A stretch of 64,000 nt of DNA, from NCBI RefSeq assembly GCF_003641205.1, contig NZ_CP032762.1, forward strand, positions 1,612,001 to 1,676,000, written 5' to 3'. A program made the position numbers and the translations under genes. The notes below the pieces were generated by a model, which was given only the letters and a program-made list of their open reading frames with translations, was not told the origin of the DNA and ran no database searches. How positions within the stretch are numbered: the first letter of the stretch is position 1; each line of letters opens with the position of its first letter. Shown piece after piece: positions 8,161 to 16,371 of the stretch. Source of the stretch: Rhodococcus sp. P1Y (GTDB lineage Bacteria; Actinomycetota; Actinomycetes; Mycobacteriales; Mycobacteriaceae).

Positions 8161-9920
8161 CAACGGCGAACACTTGGGAGCCAGAACTCCTTCCCATCGC
8201 GACGGGAAAGCGGTCGTGGGCCTTCCTGTCCGGCGAGCTGAAGGGCCGAATGGGCCTGGCGCTGGTGACGTTGGCCATTTCGGCTGTCGCTGCGGCGATG
8301 TCGCTGATTCCCGTCTACGTTTTCGGTGTGCTGGTCGACCGAGTGACCGATGGTGCGCCGACGTCGACGATCGTCTCCGTCGTCGCGATCATCACGGTCG
8401 CGGCCGTCGTCGGTGGCGTGTTCACGGCGCTGAGTGGCTTCATGATCAGCAAGCTCGGCGAGGGCATCCTCGCGTCGCTTCGTGAGCGCGTACTCGGCCG
8501 TGCACTGCATCTTCCGGTGGGAACGCTGGAACGAGTGGGCAAGGGAGACTTGCTGTCCCGGGTCGGCGACGACGTCGCGGTCATGGCCAAGTCGATCGGC
8601 GAGGTCATCCCCAACATCGTCTCGGCGCTGTTGCTCGTCTCGCTCAGCGTCGTCGCCATGCTGAGCCTGGACTGGAGACTCGGTCTCGCAGGAATGGTCG
8701 CCATCCCGATGTACGTGATGGCACTGCGCTGGTACCTCCCCAAATCCGCGCCCCTGTACGCCGCCGAACGTGTGGCCATGGGTGAGCGTTCGCAGGCACT
8801 CATCAGCAGCATGCAGGGCGCCCGAACCGTTCGCGCCTACGGACTCGAGGAAGCGCACCTGGCCGAGATCGACAAGGCGTCGGGCAAGGCGCGGGACATC
8901 GGCATCGATGTCTTCCGGCTCTTCACTCGCTTCGGTTCGCGCAGCAACCGCGCGGAATGCGTTGGTCTGTCGGTGATTCTCGCTGCCGGCTTCCTGTTCG
9001 TGCAGGACGGCCACGTGACGGTCGGTGAAGTAACCGCGGCCGCACTACTGTTCCATCGATTGTTCAATCCCATCGGCATGCTGATGTTCTCGTTCGACGA
9101 CATCCAGTCCGCCGGTGCATCTCTCGCGCGTCTCGTCGGCGTCATCGATATTCCCGACGAGCGTGCCGTCGGAACCGGGGCGAGCCCCGTCGACAGTCGG
9201 CTGGAGGTCACGGGACTTCGGCATTCGTACGAATCCGGGCACGAGGTGCTGCACGGAATCGATCTGACGGTCGGAGCGGGGGAGACTGTTGCACTCGTGG
9301 GTTCGACGGGCGCAGGCAAGTCCACAATCGCCGCGATCGCAGCAGGATCCATCGACGCGAGCGCCGGTGAGGTACGCATCGGCGGTGCGACACTGCAGGA
9401 TCTGGGCGCCGACGGTCTGCGCAGGCACATCGCGATCGTCAGCCAGGAAGTGCACGTGTTCTCGGGTTCGTTGATCGACGATCTGCGTCTGGCGGCTCCC
9501 GACGCGAGCGCCGAGGACGTGCGAGCTGCATTGGTCACCGTAGGCGCACACACGTGGGTGGATGCGCTCGACGACGGTCTCGACACTCAGGTAGGAGAGG
9601 GCGGGCGCGAGCTGACTTCGGCTCAGTCCCAACAGCTTGCGCTCGCCAGGCTCGTGCTCTCCGACCCTGCCGTCGCCGTCCTCGACGAGGCGACTGCCGA
9701 AGCCGGAAGTTCCGGTGCGCGTGACCTCGAGGCCGCTGCCGAAGCCGCAACGCGCGGCCGAAGCACGTTGATCGTTGCGCACCGACTCACCCAGGCCGCT
9801 GCGGCCGACCGGGTCATCGTCCTCGAACACGGCCGAATCCTCGAGCAGGGCCCGCACGACGAACTCGTCGCCGCCGGTGGGCGATATGCGGAGCTGTGGT
9901 CGGCGTGGAGTGCGCGCTAG
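8157..9920 (+). CDS. ABC exporter half-transporter B (canonical Walker A, degenerate signature)
   Basis: A 587-residue exporter half-transporter with membrane helices at about residues 30-325 and an ATPase domain from about 345. Walker A is perfect (GSTGAGKST, 382-390), Walker B is VAVLDEAT (506-513) and the switch His is present in IVAHRL. The ABC signature, however, is LTSAQ (486-490) instead of LSGGQ. Together with the upstream partner this gives one fully canonical site (Walker A of B with signature of A) and one fully degenerate site, the pattern of heterodimeric type IV exporters. Translation is coupled to the partner by a four-base overlap. Substrate is not predictable from sequence. 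Confidence 0.92.
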   Translation: MTTANTWEPELLPIATGKRSWAFLSGELKGRMGLALVTLAISAVAAAMSLIPVYVFGVLVDRVTDGAPTSTIVSVVAIITVAAVVGGVFTALSGFMISKLGEGILASLRERVLGRALHLPVGTLERVGKGDLLSRVGDDVAVMAKSIGEVIPNIVSALLLVSLSVVAMLSLDWRLGLAGMVAIPMYVMALRWYLPKSAPLYAAERVAMGERSQALISSMQGARTVRAYGLEEAHLAEIDKASGKARDIGIDVFRLFTRFGSRSNRAECVGLSVILAAGFLFVQDGHVTVGEVTAAALLFHRLFNPIGMLMFSFDDIQSAGASLARLVGVIDIPDERAVGTGASPVDSRLEVTGLRHSYESGHEVLHGIDLTVGAGETVALVGSTGAGKSTIAAIAAGSIDASAGEVRIGGATLQDLGADGLRRHIAIVSQEVHVFSGSLIDDLRLAAPDASAEDVRAALVTVGAHTWVDALDDGLDTQVGEGGRELTSAQSQQLALARLVLSDPAVAVLDEATAEAGSSGARDLEAAAEAATRGRSTLIVAHRLTQAAAADRVIVLEHGRILEQGPHDELVAAGGRYAELWSAWSAR

Positions 9921-9956
9921 CGCGCCGGTGAGTGCGTGATTACCGCCGAACGTAAC

Positions 9957-9994
9957 TACGCGCTCACGACCCCTGACCAGGTCGTGAGCGCGTA
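9957..9994. terminator. Strong hairpin between convergent ABC exporter and oxidoreductase
   Basis: A perfect 15-bp stem (TACGCGCTCACGACC and its complement) around an eight-base loop, extendable by three pairs after one mismatch. It lies between two convergent 3' ends. A GCGTGATTACCGC / GCGTAATTACCGC pair flanks it. Confidence 0.7.
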
Positions 9995-10011
9995 ATTACC
10001 GCGGGGCGTCA

Positions 10012-10794
10012 TTATTCGCGCACGGGTGGCGGAGCCACATGGACCCGCAGGCCGGATTCCCCGGGTGAGAGCTCGGGCTCGAGCACGAAGCGGGCATCGT
10101 AATCTCCGCCGTTCTGATGGCGGAACGCTATCGGTTCATCGGTGAACAGCTGGTCGAGTCTGCGTGCGACCAGTTTTTCGGCGACGGTATATCCCTGTTC
10201 TGTCATCCGGTCGGCACTCGGAATCAGCACGGGCGGTAGGACAGACATGCCTGTGTACCAGAAGAATCCGTGCTGAATCGGGAACAGTAGCTCGTCGAGG
10301 CTGCCGTTGATTCCTCGCGGCGCAACGGTGTGTTCGCTGCCGCCCATGGTGGTGACGATCAGAGCCCGCTTACCTGCCATCAGGCCGTCACCGTAGCGCC
10401 GGGTTCCGCCTTCGGGGTTGCGGATTCCGTAACCGAACCCCTCGATGAACACCCGGTCCACCCAGCCCTTGAGAATCGCAGGCATCGAGAACCACCACAG
10501 CGGAAACTGCAGTACGACGGCATCTGCGCGTCGCAGTTTTTCCTGTTCGGTGGCTAAGTCGTCGGCGAGCGTCCCGCTTCGAAGGGCAGTCGACGACGCC
10601 GTCGCGACGAGCATGCGATCGGCGAGGTTGTGGCCGTAGTCGGCAGCGTCGACGACGGGGTTCCAGCCCATCGCGTACAGGTCGGATTCTTCGACGGTGT
10701 GGCCCGCGTCGGCGAGGCTTTTGAGTGCGGTGTCACGGAGGGATCCGCTCAGGGATCGTGGTTCGGGATGCGCGAATACCCACAAAATGTTCAT
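10012..10794 (-). CDS. NAD(P)H-dependent quinone oxidoreductase, flavodoxin-like (NQO/KefF family)
   Basis: A 260-residue flavoprotein that transfers electrons from NAD(P)H to quinones or similar electrophiles. It has the N-terminal beta-strand and FMN/FAD loop (MNILWVFAHPEPRSLSGSL), the LQFPLWWFSMPAILKGW motif around residues 95-115 and a C-terminal region typical of the NQO family. The frame stays open upstream to 11031, but MNILWVF is the conserved start and the extension would cover the promoter and part of the divergent regulator gene, so ATG at 10794 is chosen. The divergent GlxA-type regulator 70 bases away is its likely controller. Confidence 0.85.
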   Translation of the reverse strand: MNILWVFAHPEPRSLSGSLRDTALKSLADAGHTVEESDLYAMGWNPVVDAADYGHNLADRMLVATASSTALRSGTLADDLATEQEKLRRADAVVLQFPLWWFSMPAILKGWVDRVFIEGFGYGIRNPEGGTRRYGDGLMAGKRALIVTTMGGSEHTVAPRGINGSLDELLFPIQHGFFWYTGMSVLPPVLIPSADRMTEQGYTVAEKLVARRLDQLFTDEPIAFRHQNGGDYDARFVLEPELSPGESGLRVHVAPPPVRE

Positions 10795-10811
10795 ACGACG
10801 AGCCTGCGCGA

Positions 10812-10827
10812 GTTCCGGAGCTGGAAC
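10812..10827. promoter_or_regulatory. Inverted repeat GTTCC-N6-GGAAC in divergent promoter region
   Basis: A short symmetric element in the 70-base gap between the divergent oxidoreductase and GlxA-type regulator genes. It is positioned to act on both promoters. Its role as operator is inferred from position and symmetry only. Confidence 0.3.
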
Positions 10828-10864
10828 CAGTGGCCTAGACGACAACATGTGAAAGAATTCGGCC

Positions 10865-11812
10865 ATGCACAAGGTTGTCGTGTTCGTTCGTGACGGTCTG
10901 CTTGCGATGGAGTTCGGTTCGGTGCACCGACTCTTCGGCCAGGCCAGGTCCGAGGACGGTGTACCGCTGTACGACGTCGTGACCTGCACGTCGACGCCCG
11001 GTCCTGTGCGAACCGACGCCGACGTGGACATCTATGTCACGAGGGGTGTCGAGGAGCTGGAGAGCGCAGACACCGTGATCGTGCCTGCGTCGGACCTCGA
11101 CTACGGGCCCTCCCGGCACGACGTAGGTGGCCTTCTCGACGCTGTGCCGGCACACGCGCGCATTGCCTCGATCTGCACCGGGTCGTTCGTGCTCGCGGCG
11201 GCGGGTCTGCTCGACGGCAAACGCGCGACGACGCATTGGAACTCGGCGGATCAGTTCCGCGCTCAGTACCCACGGGTGTTGCTCGAGCCGAACGTGCTCT
11301 ACACACACGAGGGCAACATCCTGACCGCCGCAGGCGAGGCGTCGGGAATCGATCTGTGCCTGTACATGATTCGATGCGATCACGGCTCTTCCGTCGCCAA
11401 TCGAGTTGCGCGGGGTACCGTCGTTCCGCCCCACCGAAGTGGAGGTCAAGCTCAATACATCGACAGCCCGGTCCCGCGGACGACTGCCACATCCACCGCC
11501 GACGCACAGGCTTGGGCGGTCGCCAACCTGAGTGAGCCGTTGAGTCTCGAGATGTTGGCATCGAAGCAGTCTATGAGTGTGCGTACGTTCACGAGGCGCT
11601 TCACCGCAGAGGTGGGAATGTCGCCCGCGAAATGGATTGTGCAGCAGCGTCTCCACCGCGCGAGAGAGTTGCTGGAGAACACCGACTACACCATCGACCG
11701 CGTCGCCGCCGAGGCAGGTTTCGGGACAGCCACCTCGATGCGTCAGCAGTTGATGGCGGACATCGGGGTATCGCCGAGTGCGTATCGGTCGACGTTCAGG
11801 GTTGTGCACTGA
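10865..11812 (+). CDS. GlxA/FtrA-type transcriptional regulator (DJ-1/PfpI domain + AraC HTH)
   Basis: A 315-residue regulator. Residues 1-185 form a class I glutamine-amidotransferase-like (DJ-1/PfpI) sensor domain with the nucleophile-elbow motif ASICTGSFVLAAAGLLDG. Residues about 215-312 hold two AraC-type helix-turn-helix motifs (SLEMLASKQSMSVRTFTRRF and IDRVAAEAGFGTATSMRQQL). The DJ-1 domain keeps a Cys in CTGS, so redox or ligand sensing is possible. Divergent arrangement with the quinone oxidoreductase suggests a self-contained response pair to an electrophile. ATG at 10865 follows GAAAG. Confidence 0.88.
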   Translation: MHKVVVFVRDGLLAMEFGSVHRLFGQARSEDGVPLYDVVTCTSTPGPVRTDADVDIYVTRGVEELESADTVIVPASDLDYGPSRHDVGGLLDAVPAHARIASICTGSFVLAAAGLLDGKRATTHWNSADQFRAQYPRVLLEPNVLYTHEGNILTAAGEASGIDLCLYMIRCDHGSSVANRVARGTVVPPHRSGGQAQYIDSPVPRTTATSTADAQAWAVANLSEPLSLEMLASKQSMSVRTFTRRFTAEVGMSPAKWIVQQRLHRARELLENTDYTIDRVAAEAGFGTATSMRQQLMADIGVSPSAYRSTFRVVH

Positions 11813-11882
11813 GCGCTTCGAGGTTCTTGTCGGTGCCCTCGTGCAGTATATGCATCGGTCGACAGTCTGATCGGAAAGCCGA

Positions 11883-12857
11883 ATGGGGTTCGGGATGTAC
11901 GAAACACGGAGTGGTACAAAACTGGCGATACCGAATGGCGTGTTCGGAGCGCTGTTGGGTGGAGCGTTCGCTGGTGCGGTCATGGTCGTGGCGGCACTCG
12001 TATCCATTGCCTCGATGTGGGGGTTGGTGGCGGGTTACGATGCTGGCTGGATCAACGTCGTTCGGGACTGGGCGTGGCTCGTGGCCACAATGTCCTATAC
12101 CACGGCGTTTCTCGTCTACATCGCGGTGTACTTTGCGTCGATTCCCGTTGTATCCAACAGCGACATCTCGGTGCCGACGTGGCTCGGAATGTTGGTTCGA
12201 TCGGTGTGGGGATCCGCGACCGTAGTGTGGTTTCTCGCCTCCCTTGCGTTGTTCACGGCAGTGAAGTTCGTCGACTCAACGGTCTGGGGCGGAGGTCTGT
12301 ATGTAGGTGTGTGCACAGTGCTGGTGGCCGTGGTCGTGACTGCAACGACGATAGCGACGAAGGAGGTCGCTCGTGTCATTCGTAAGGCTGCTGGTAGTCC
12401 ACTCATCACCGATGGCGTCGATCCGGATTACCGTGAACACGAAGCGTTTTCCATCGATAGTGCTTGGAGGTCGGCGGGATCGGATTGGGTGGCACCAGGA
12501 TCGATTCGTGAGATGTCGACGGCCCTCCGTTACGGTCGGATGGCGCAGTCACGGTCGACTGCCCTTCACTATGTAGGCAAAGGCATGACGCTGGTCTTCG
12601 GGTCTCTCCTCATCTATGCGCTGGTGTGGTCGTTCAACGAGAGTCGACACCCCATAGCAACTATTGTTCCTACTATGGTCGCATTGCCACTTCTGGCGGG
12701 ATTGGCAATGGAACGAAGAGTAGCGAATCTGAAGGTTCTGTGCGCGGACTACTCCGACGCTGCGCGCCGTTTGCTATCCGAGACCGAAGAGGTCGCTCCG
12801 CCGAGAGTATCTGCGGGCCAACGATTCTTGCAGATGCTAGGACTGTCGCGGGTGTAG
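11883..12857 (+). CDS. Membrane protein of unknown function, about six transmembrane segments
   Basis: A 324-residue protein with hydrophobic segments at about residues 20-50, 62-90, 107-132, 140-160, 232-255 and 258-275. Between segments four and five there is a soluble loop of about 70 residues. I recognise no family motif. ATG at 11883 is preceded by GGAAAG; a second ATG at 11895 would remove four residues. Codon choice is less GC-biased than in the neighbours, consistent with a recently acquired or poorly conserved gene. It stops seven bases before the convergent SDR gene ends. Confidence 0.65.
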   Translation: MGFGMYETRSGTKLAIPNGVFGALLGGAFAGAVMVVAALVSIASMWGLVAGYDAGWINVVRDWAWLVATMSYTTAFLVYIAVYFASIPVVSNSDISVPTWLGMLVRSVWGSATVVWFLASLALFTAVKFVDSTVWGGGLYVGVCTVLVAVVVTATTIATKEVARVIRKAAGSPLITDGVDPDYREHEAFSIDSAWRSAGSDWVAPGSIREMSTALRYGRMAQSRSTALHYVGKGMTLVFGSLLIYALVWSFNESRHPIATIVPTMVALPLLAGLAMERRVANLKVLCADYSDAARRLLSETEEVAPPRVSAGQRFLQMLGLSRV

Positions 12858-12864
12858 CGCGTAC

Positions 12865-13623
12865 CTATCCGGTCGTGAAACCGCCGTTGCTGTACAAGAT
12901 CTGCCCGTTGATCCACGACCCCTGATCCGAGAACAAGAACCGCACCAGATCGGTTGTGTCGTCGGCTGTTCCGAGCCTTCCGGTTGGGGTTGCGCGGATG
13001 GCGTGCGCGCGCGTGGCATCGTCCATCCAACCCGTGTCGACAGGTCCGGGGTTGATGACGTTTGCCCTGACGCCCCGATCGGCGAGTTCGATTGCAGCTG
13101 CGGTGACGATTCGGTCCAGCGCACCCTTGCTCGCACCGTAGGGGAGATTGTGAGCGGTGTGATCACTGGTCAATGCGACGATTCTGGCGGCCGTATCGAC
13201 CGAAGGAGGGAGCTCGGAGGCGAACGCTTTGATCAACAGCCACGTCGCACGGGCATTGACGGCGAAGTGACGGTCCCAGCTGTCGATGTCGGTGGTGAGG
13301 ATGCTGCTGTCCACCGACTCACAGTGCGACAGAACGAGTCCTGTCACCGGTCCCAGTTGCCGTGCCCGACGGAGAATGTCAGCTGGCACGGTCGGATCGC
13401 CCAGATCGCCGGGCACCAGCGTGACCTCGGCACCGGCGTCACGGCATAGATCCGCAGTCAGCTCAGGGTCGTCGACGCGGCGTTCGTATCCGATGCGGTC
13501 GTCGTACGGAGTCCAGTAGTTCAGCGCGAGATTCCAGCCGTCTCGGGCAAGACCGACCGCGAGGTGCGAACCGATCGAGCGACCCCTGCCGACGCCGGTC
13601 ACCACAGCAACCCTTGGACCCAT
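12865..13623 (-). CDS. Short-chain dehydrogenase/reductase (SDR)
   Basis: A 252-residue classical-type SDR. The cofactor loop is TGVGRGRSIGSHLA (residues 8-21), an extended Gly-rich form reminiscent of SDRs with an altered dinucleotide loop. Ser in ALTSDH and YGASK supply the catalytic Ser-Tyr-Lys, and NPGPVDTGW follows at about residue 190. It would interconvert an alcohol and a carbonyl with NAD(P)H; the substrate is unknown. It is separated by about 190 bases with two hairpins from the genes upstream on its strand, so it is probably transcribed alone. Confidence 0.82.
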   Translation of the reverse strand: MGPRVAVVTGVGRGRSIGSHLAVGLARDGWNLALNYWTPYDDRIGYERRVDDPELTADLCRDAGAEVTLVPGDLGDPTVPADILRRARQLGPVTGLVLSHCESVDSSILTTDIDSWDRHFAVNARATWLLIKAFASELPPSVDTAARIVALTSDHTAHNLPYGASKGALDRIVTAAAIELADRGVRANVINPGPVDTGWMDDATRAHAIRATPTGRLGTADDTTDLVRFLFSDQGSWINGQILYSNGGFTTG

Positions 13624-13714
13624 CCTTCGACGGTAAATCCTGCAGCCAGGCCCCGCCAGCCAATTTCTGGCCTTCCCCCGGGCGTCGGCAGCCTTCCCGC
13701 GCGTGTTTCAGCGA

Positions 13715-13756
13715 GCGCGCGGGTTGCAACAGGTGTTTGGGCTGCAACCCGCGCGC
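13715..13756. repeat. GC-rich inverted repeat (14-bp arms, 14-base loop)
   Basis: Arms GCGCGCGGGTTGCA and its exact complement lie 12 bases from a second palindrome at 13768-13794. Both fall in the gap after the coiled-coil gene (13817-14470) and before the SDR start on the same strand. Confidence 0.6.
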
Positions 13757-13767
13757 CCAGCGAACTA

Positions 13768-13794
13768 GGTGACCGAATGAGTCATTCGGTCACC
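13768..13794. terminator. 27-bp palindrome downstream of the coiled-coil gene
   Basis: GGTGACCGAATGA is followed by one base and its exact 13-bp complement. It begins 22 bases beyond the stop of the minus-strand gene at 13817 and is the better terminator candidate of the two hairpins here. A protein-binding site cannot be excluded given the near-perfect symmetry. Confidence 0.55.
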
Positions 13795-13816
13795 CCTTAA
13801 GCGGAGCAAACCCGCG

Positions 13817-14470
13817 CTAGTCCGCTTCCTTCTCCGCCAGGAACAGTTTTTCGATACGAGCTGCCTCGGCCTTTTTGTCCTCGGCGTCCTCCTGGTGCTC
13901 GGCGGCGTCGGCGAGTTCCGCTTCGGCTGGCGCGGATGCGGCCTTCTCGACCTTGTCGATCTGCTGCTTCTGAGCTTCCTCGGCTTTACGAGCCGATGCG
14001 GCACGCGACGCCGCGAGCTCGTCCGCCTTCTTCTTCTCGGCCGCTGCCTTCTCCTCGGCCTCACGGGCGGCGGTCTTCTTGCGCTCTTCGGCTTCGGCGC
14101 GAGCCTTTTCGGTCGCTTCCTCGGCGGCCTTGGCTGCTGCCTTGCGCTCGTTCTCGGCAGCTTCGCGCGATGCCTTCAGCTTCTGGTCGGCTTCGGCTTC
14201 CTTCGCGTCTGCCTCGGCTTCCAACTTCACAGCCTTGGCCATCTCGTCCGCGTGGTGGACCTGTGAAGCTCCGCGCTGCTGGGCGTCTTTGTCGCCGAGG
14301 ATGGCGCCGATTTTCAGATCGAGCGTGCCAACGGTCTTTTCGTACGCCAGGCGCGCGGGGGCGTCGGGACTCCACGTCTGCACGACGTTGCTCTCGAACA
14401 ATCCGAGCGGAACCCGGGCGAGCTTGTAATTGAATCGGAGGATGGTGATCGGGATGGTGATGAGGTTCAC
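13817..14470 (-). CDS. Ala/Glu/Lys-rich coiled-coil protein with conserved hydrophobic N-terminus
   Basis: A 217-residue protein in two parts. Residues 1-70 are conserved-looking and partly hydrophobic (starting MNLITIPITILRFNYK, with LARVPLGLFE after it), with a segment around VGTLDLKIGAILGD. Residues 75-217 are a long charged alpha-helical region built of Ala, Glu and Lys. Such proteins are sometimes labelled IF2-like because of this low-complexity composition, which is not evidence of an initiation-factor role. It follows the CsbD-like gene by 30 bases on the same strand, so the two form a likely stress operon. Function unknown; membrane-associated scaffold is one possibility. Confidence 0.65.
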   Translation of the reverse strand: MNLITIPITILRFNYKLARVPLGLFESNVVQTWSPDAPARLAYEKTVGTLDLKIGAILGDKDAQQRGASQVHHADEMAKAVKLEAEADAKEAEADQKLKASREAAENERKAAAKAAEEATEKARAEAEERKKTAAREAEEKAAAEKKKADELAASRAASARKAEEAQKQQIDKVEKAASAPAEAELADAAEHQEDAEDKKAEAARIEKLFLAEKEAD

Positions 14471-14500
14471 TGCGAATGTGCTCCTAGCTAGTAACGAGAA

Positions 14501-15028
14501 TCAAGCATTACGACGTGCGCGCTCGGCCTCGGCGCGGGCGGCGTCGGCGGCGGCTACTTCCTCACGGTGACGGGCAGCCGCGGCGGCCTCTTCTTCGGTG
14601 GCGGCCCTGGCGTCGGCGTTGCCCTCGGTGACCGCCTCGATCTGTTCGGCACGGGCGTCGACCTCGGCATCGGCCACTTCCGCTGCAACCGTTTGAGTCT
14701 TTTCACGCTCGGCGGCGAGCTTCTGTGCCTGCGCGGTCAGCCGTGCCTCGTCCTCGGATGCGCGTGCGCTTTCCTCGGCTGCCGCTCGCTGATCGTCCGC
14801 GGCGTTCTTCGTTTCGGCCAGCTCTTCGCCTGCCTGCGCGGCCTGCGTCTCAGCAGCAAGCTCCGACGCCTTGGCTTCCTTCTTCTCGCGGGCCTGTGCG
14901 GCTTGGAGCTGTCCCTCGGTGGTGAGCGAGTCGTTTCCCGTCACCGCGCCGACAACCTCTTTCGCCTTGCCCTTGATGCCGTCGAGCAGGCCTTTTCTGG
15001 CTTCGGAAGATGCATTGTCGTCAGTCAT
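14501..15028 (-). CDS. CsbD-like stress protein with long charged C-terminal extension
   Basis: A 175-residue protein. Residues 12-45 match the CsbD pattern (GLLDGIKGKAKEVVGAVTGN followed by DSLTTEGQLQ), a short helical domain found in general-stress proteins. The remaining 130 residues are an Ala/Glu/Arg-rich helix far longer than in ordinary CsbD proteins of about 60-70 residues. ATG at 15028 is preceded by AGGAGCC. It is first in a two-gene unit with another Ala/Glu/Lys-rich protein. The CsbD call is good; the molecular role is not established for the family. Confidence 0.75.
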   Translation of the reverse strand: MTDDNASSEARKGLLDGIKGKAKEVVGAVTGNDSLTTEGQLQAAQAREKKEAKASELAAETQAAQAGEELAETKNAADDQRAAAEESARASEDEARLTAQAQKLAAEREKTQTVAAEVADAEVDARAEQIEAVTEGNADARAATEEEAAAAARHREEVAAADAARAEAERARRNA

Positions 15029-15197
15029 GTGCTGTGGCTCCTAGCGCATATGTCGTTCGGTCCGCCGGACGGCGATGTGCCCTACTCGCGAGTACCCCCG
15101 CGCAAGCCCTGGAAACACCGCAGAAACCCGCCGGTCGGCTCCGTGTCGGACGCCGGTCGTAAACTCTTGCGAGCAGTTGCAACAGAAGAGGAGTCTC

Positions 15198-16007
15198 ATG
15201 CCCACCGCCACGGTGAACGGGATATCGCTGAACTACCAGGTCAAGGGCGCCGGTCCGCTGGTCGTGCTCATCATGGGTACCGGCAGTCCAGGCCGAGTCT
15301 GGGACCTTCACCAGGTTCCGGCCTTGGTGAAGGCCGGCTACCGGGTGTGTTTTTTCGACAACCGCGGAATCGCGCCGTCCTCCGAGAGCGTTCACGGGAT
15401 GACCATCGACGACCTCGTCGCAGACACCGCCGCCCTCATCGAGTTGGTCCGAACGGGTGAGGAGAAGACTGTCGTCGTCGGCACGTCGATGGGAGCGCGC
15501 GTCGCGCAGGAGCTTGCGCTGCGACGCCCCGAGCTGCTCGACAAGGCAATTTTCCTCGCCGGTCACGCGCGGCTCGACGAGTTTCAGAAGACGCTCGGCG
15601 AGGGCGAAAGGGCCCTGGCCGATGCCAAGACCGATCTTCCGCCCAAATACGCCGCAGCAATTACCGCGGCGATGAACCTGTCGCCGACGACGCTGGCCGA
15701 TCCTCGGCAGGCCCGCGACTGGCTCGACCTTCTCGAGTTCTCCGTCGGACCTACCTCCGCAGGCGTGCGTGCACAGTTGGGAATGGACGAGAACTTCGAC
15801 CGTGGCGCCGCCTACGGCAAGATCGGCATCCCGTGCTTGTCGGTGGGGTTCGAGCACGACCGGATGATTCCGGCGTACCTCAGCGCGGAGCTGGCGAAAG
15901 CGATTCCCGACGCCAAATACGTGGAGATTCCGGATGTCGGCCACTACGGCTACCTCGAACGGCCCGAGGCGATCAACGAGGCAGTGCTGGCATTTCTCCG
16001 GACGTGA
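15198..16007 (+). CDS. Alpha/beta hydrolase (MhpC-like)
   Basis: A 269-residue single-domain alpha/beta hydrolase with the oxyanion region LIMGTGSPG (about 25-33), nucleophile elbow VVGTSMGARVA (Ser about 98), an Asp in GFEHDRMIP and the final His in DVGHYGYLERP. Chemistry is ester, lactone or C-C bond hydrolysis; the exact substrate is open. ATG at 15198 is set by GAAGAGGAG seven bases upstream; the frame is open further 5' but without conserved sequence. An MbtH gene follows 89 bases downstream. A type II thioesterase role would fit beside MbtH but no NRPS is present to support it. Confidence 0.82.
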   Translation: MPTATVNGISLNYQVKGAGPLVVLIMGTGSPGRVWDLHQVPALVKAGYRVCFFDNRGIAPSSESVHGMTIDDLVADTAALIELVRTGEEKTVVVGTSMGARVAQELALRRPELLDKAIFLAGHARLDEFQKTLGEGERALADAKTDLPPKYAAAITAAMNLSPTTLADPRQARDWLDLLEFSVGPTSAGVRAQLGMDENFDRGAAYGKIGIPCLSVGFEHDRMIPAYLSAELAKAIPDAKYVEIPDVGHYGYLERPEAINEAVLAFLRT

Positions 16008-16096
16008 CCCACTACTGCGATACTGTGCGTTGCTAGGGTCAGGGGGCACTTCTTCCAAGAAGACTGCCTGTATACGTATGCGACGAGTGAGGCGAG

Positions 16097-16351
16097 ATGA
16101 GTACCAATCCATTCGATGACGAAGACGGACGCTTCTTCGTGCTGGTCAACGACGAAGATCAGCACTCGCTGTGGCCGACGTTCTCCGAGGTTCCGCAGGG
16201 TTGGCGCGTTGTCTTCGGTGAAGACACCCGCGCGGCAGCTCTGAAGTACGTAGAGGAGAACTGGACCGACATGCGTCCCCGCAGCCTCCGTGAGGCCATG
16301 GAGGCCGACGCGGCTGCACGCCAGTCCGCTGAGGGAACTACTGAGTCCTGA
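16097..16351 (+). CDS. MbtH-family NRPS chaperone, stand-alone
   Basis: An 84-residue MbtH-like protein with the family's hallmark pattern: NPFDD at the start, [15 protein letters not shown], the [13 protein letters not shown] segment and [11 protein letters not shown] near residue 55. Conserved Trp residues are all present. MbtH proteins bind adenylation domains of non-ribosomal peptide synthetases and are needed for their folding or activity. It is preceded by GAGGCGAG. No NRPS, siderophore synthesis gene or phosphopantetheinyl transferase is within the window, so it must serve a synthetase elsewhere; the siderophore-binding lipoprotein 2 kb away is the nearest related function. Confidence 0.93.
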   Translation: MSTNPFDDEDGRFFVLVNDEDQHSLWPTFSEVPQGWRVVFGEDTRAAALKYVEENWTDMRPRSLREAMEADAAARQSAEGTTES

Positions 16352-16371
16352 GCCGGGGTCCTGACTAGGGC

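Noticed and set aside
6094..8163. Long minus-strand open frame opposite the first ABC half-transporter
   Set aside because: Its composition (Arg/His/Asp/Gly-rich) is that of the reverse strand of a GC-rich gene; it has no family motif and lies wholly over a clear coding gene.
10795..11031. N-terminal extension of the quinone oxidoreductase
   Set aside because: It would run through the divergent promoter and into the GlxA-type regulator gene; conservation starts at MNILWVF.
13817..14470. Translation initiation factor IF-2 relative
   Set aside because: Only low-complexity Ala/Glu/Lys composition resembles IF-2; no GTPase or IF2 domain is present.
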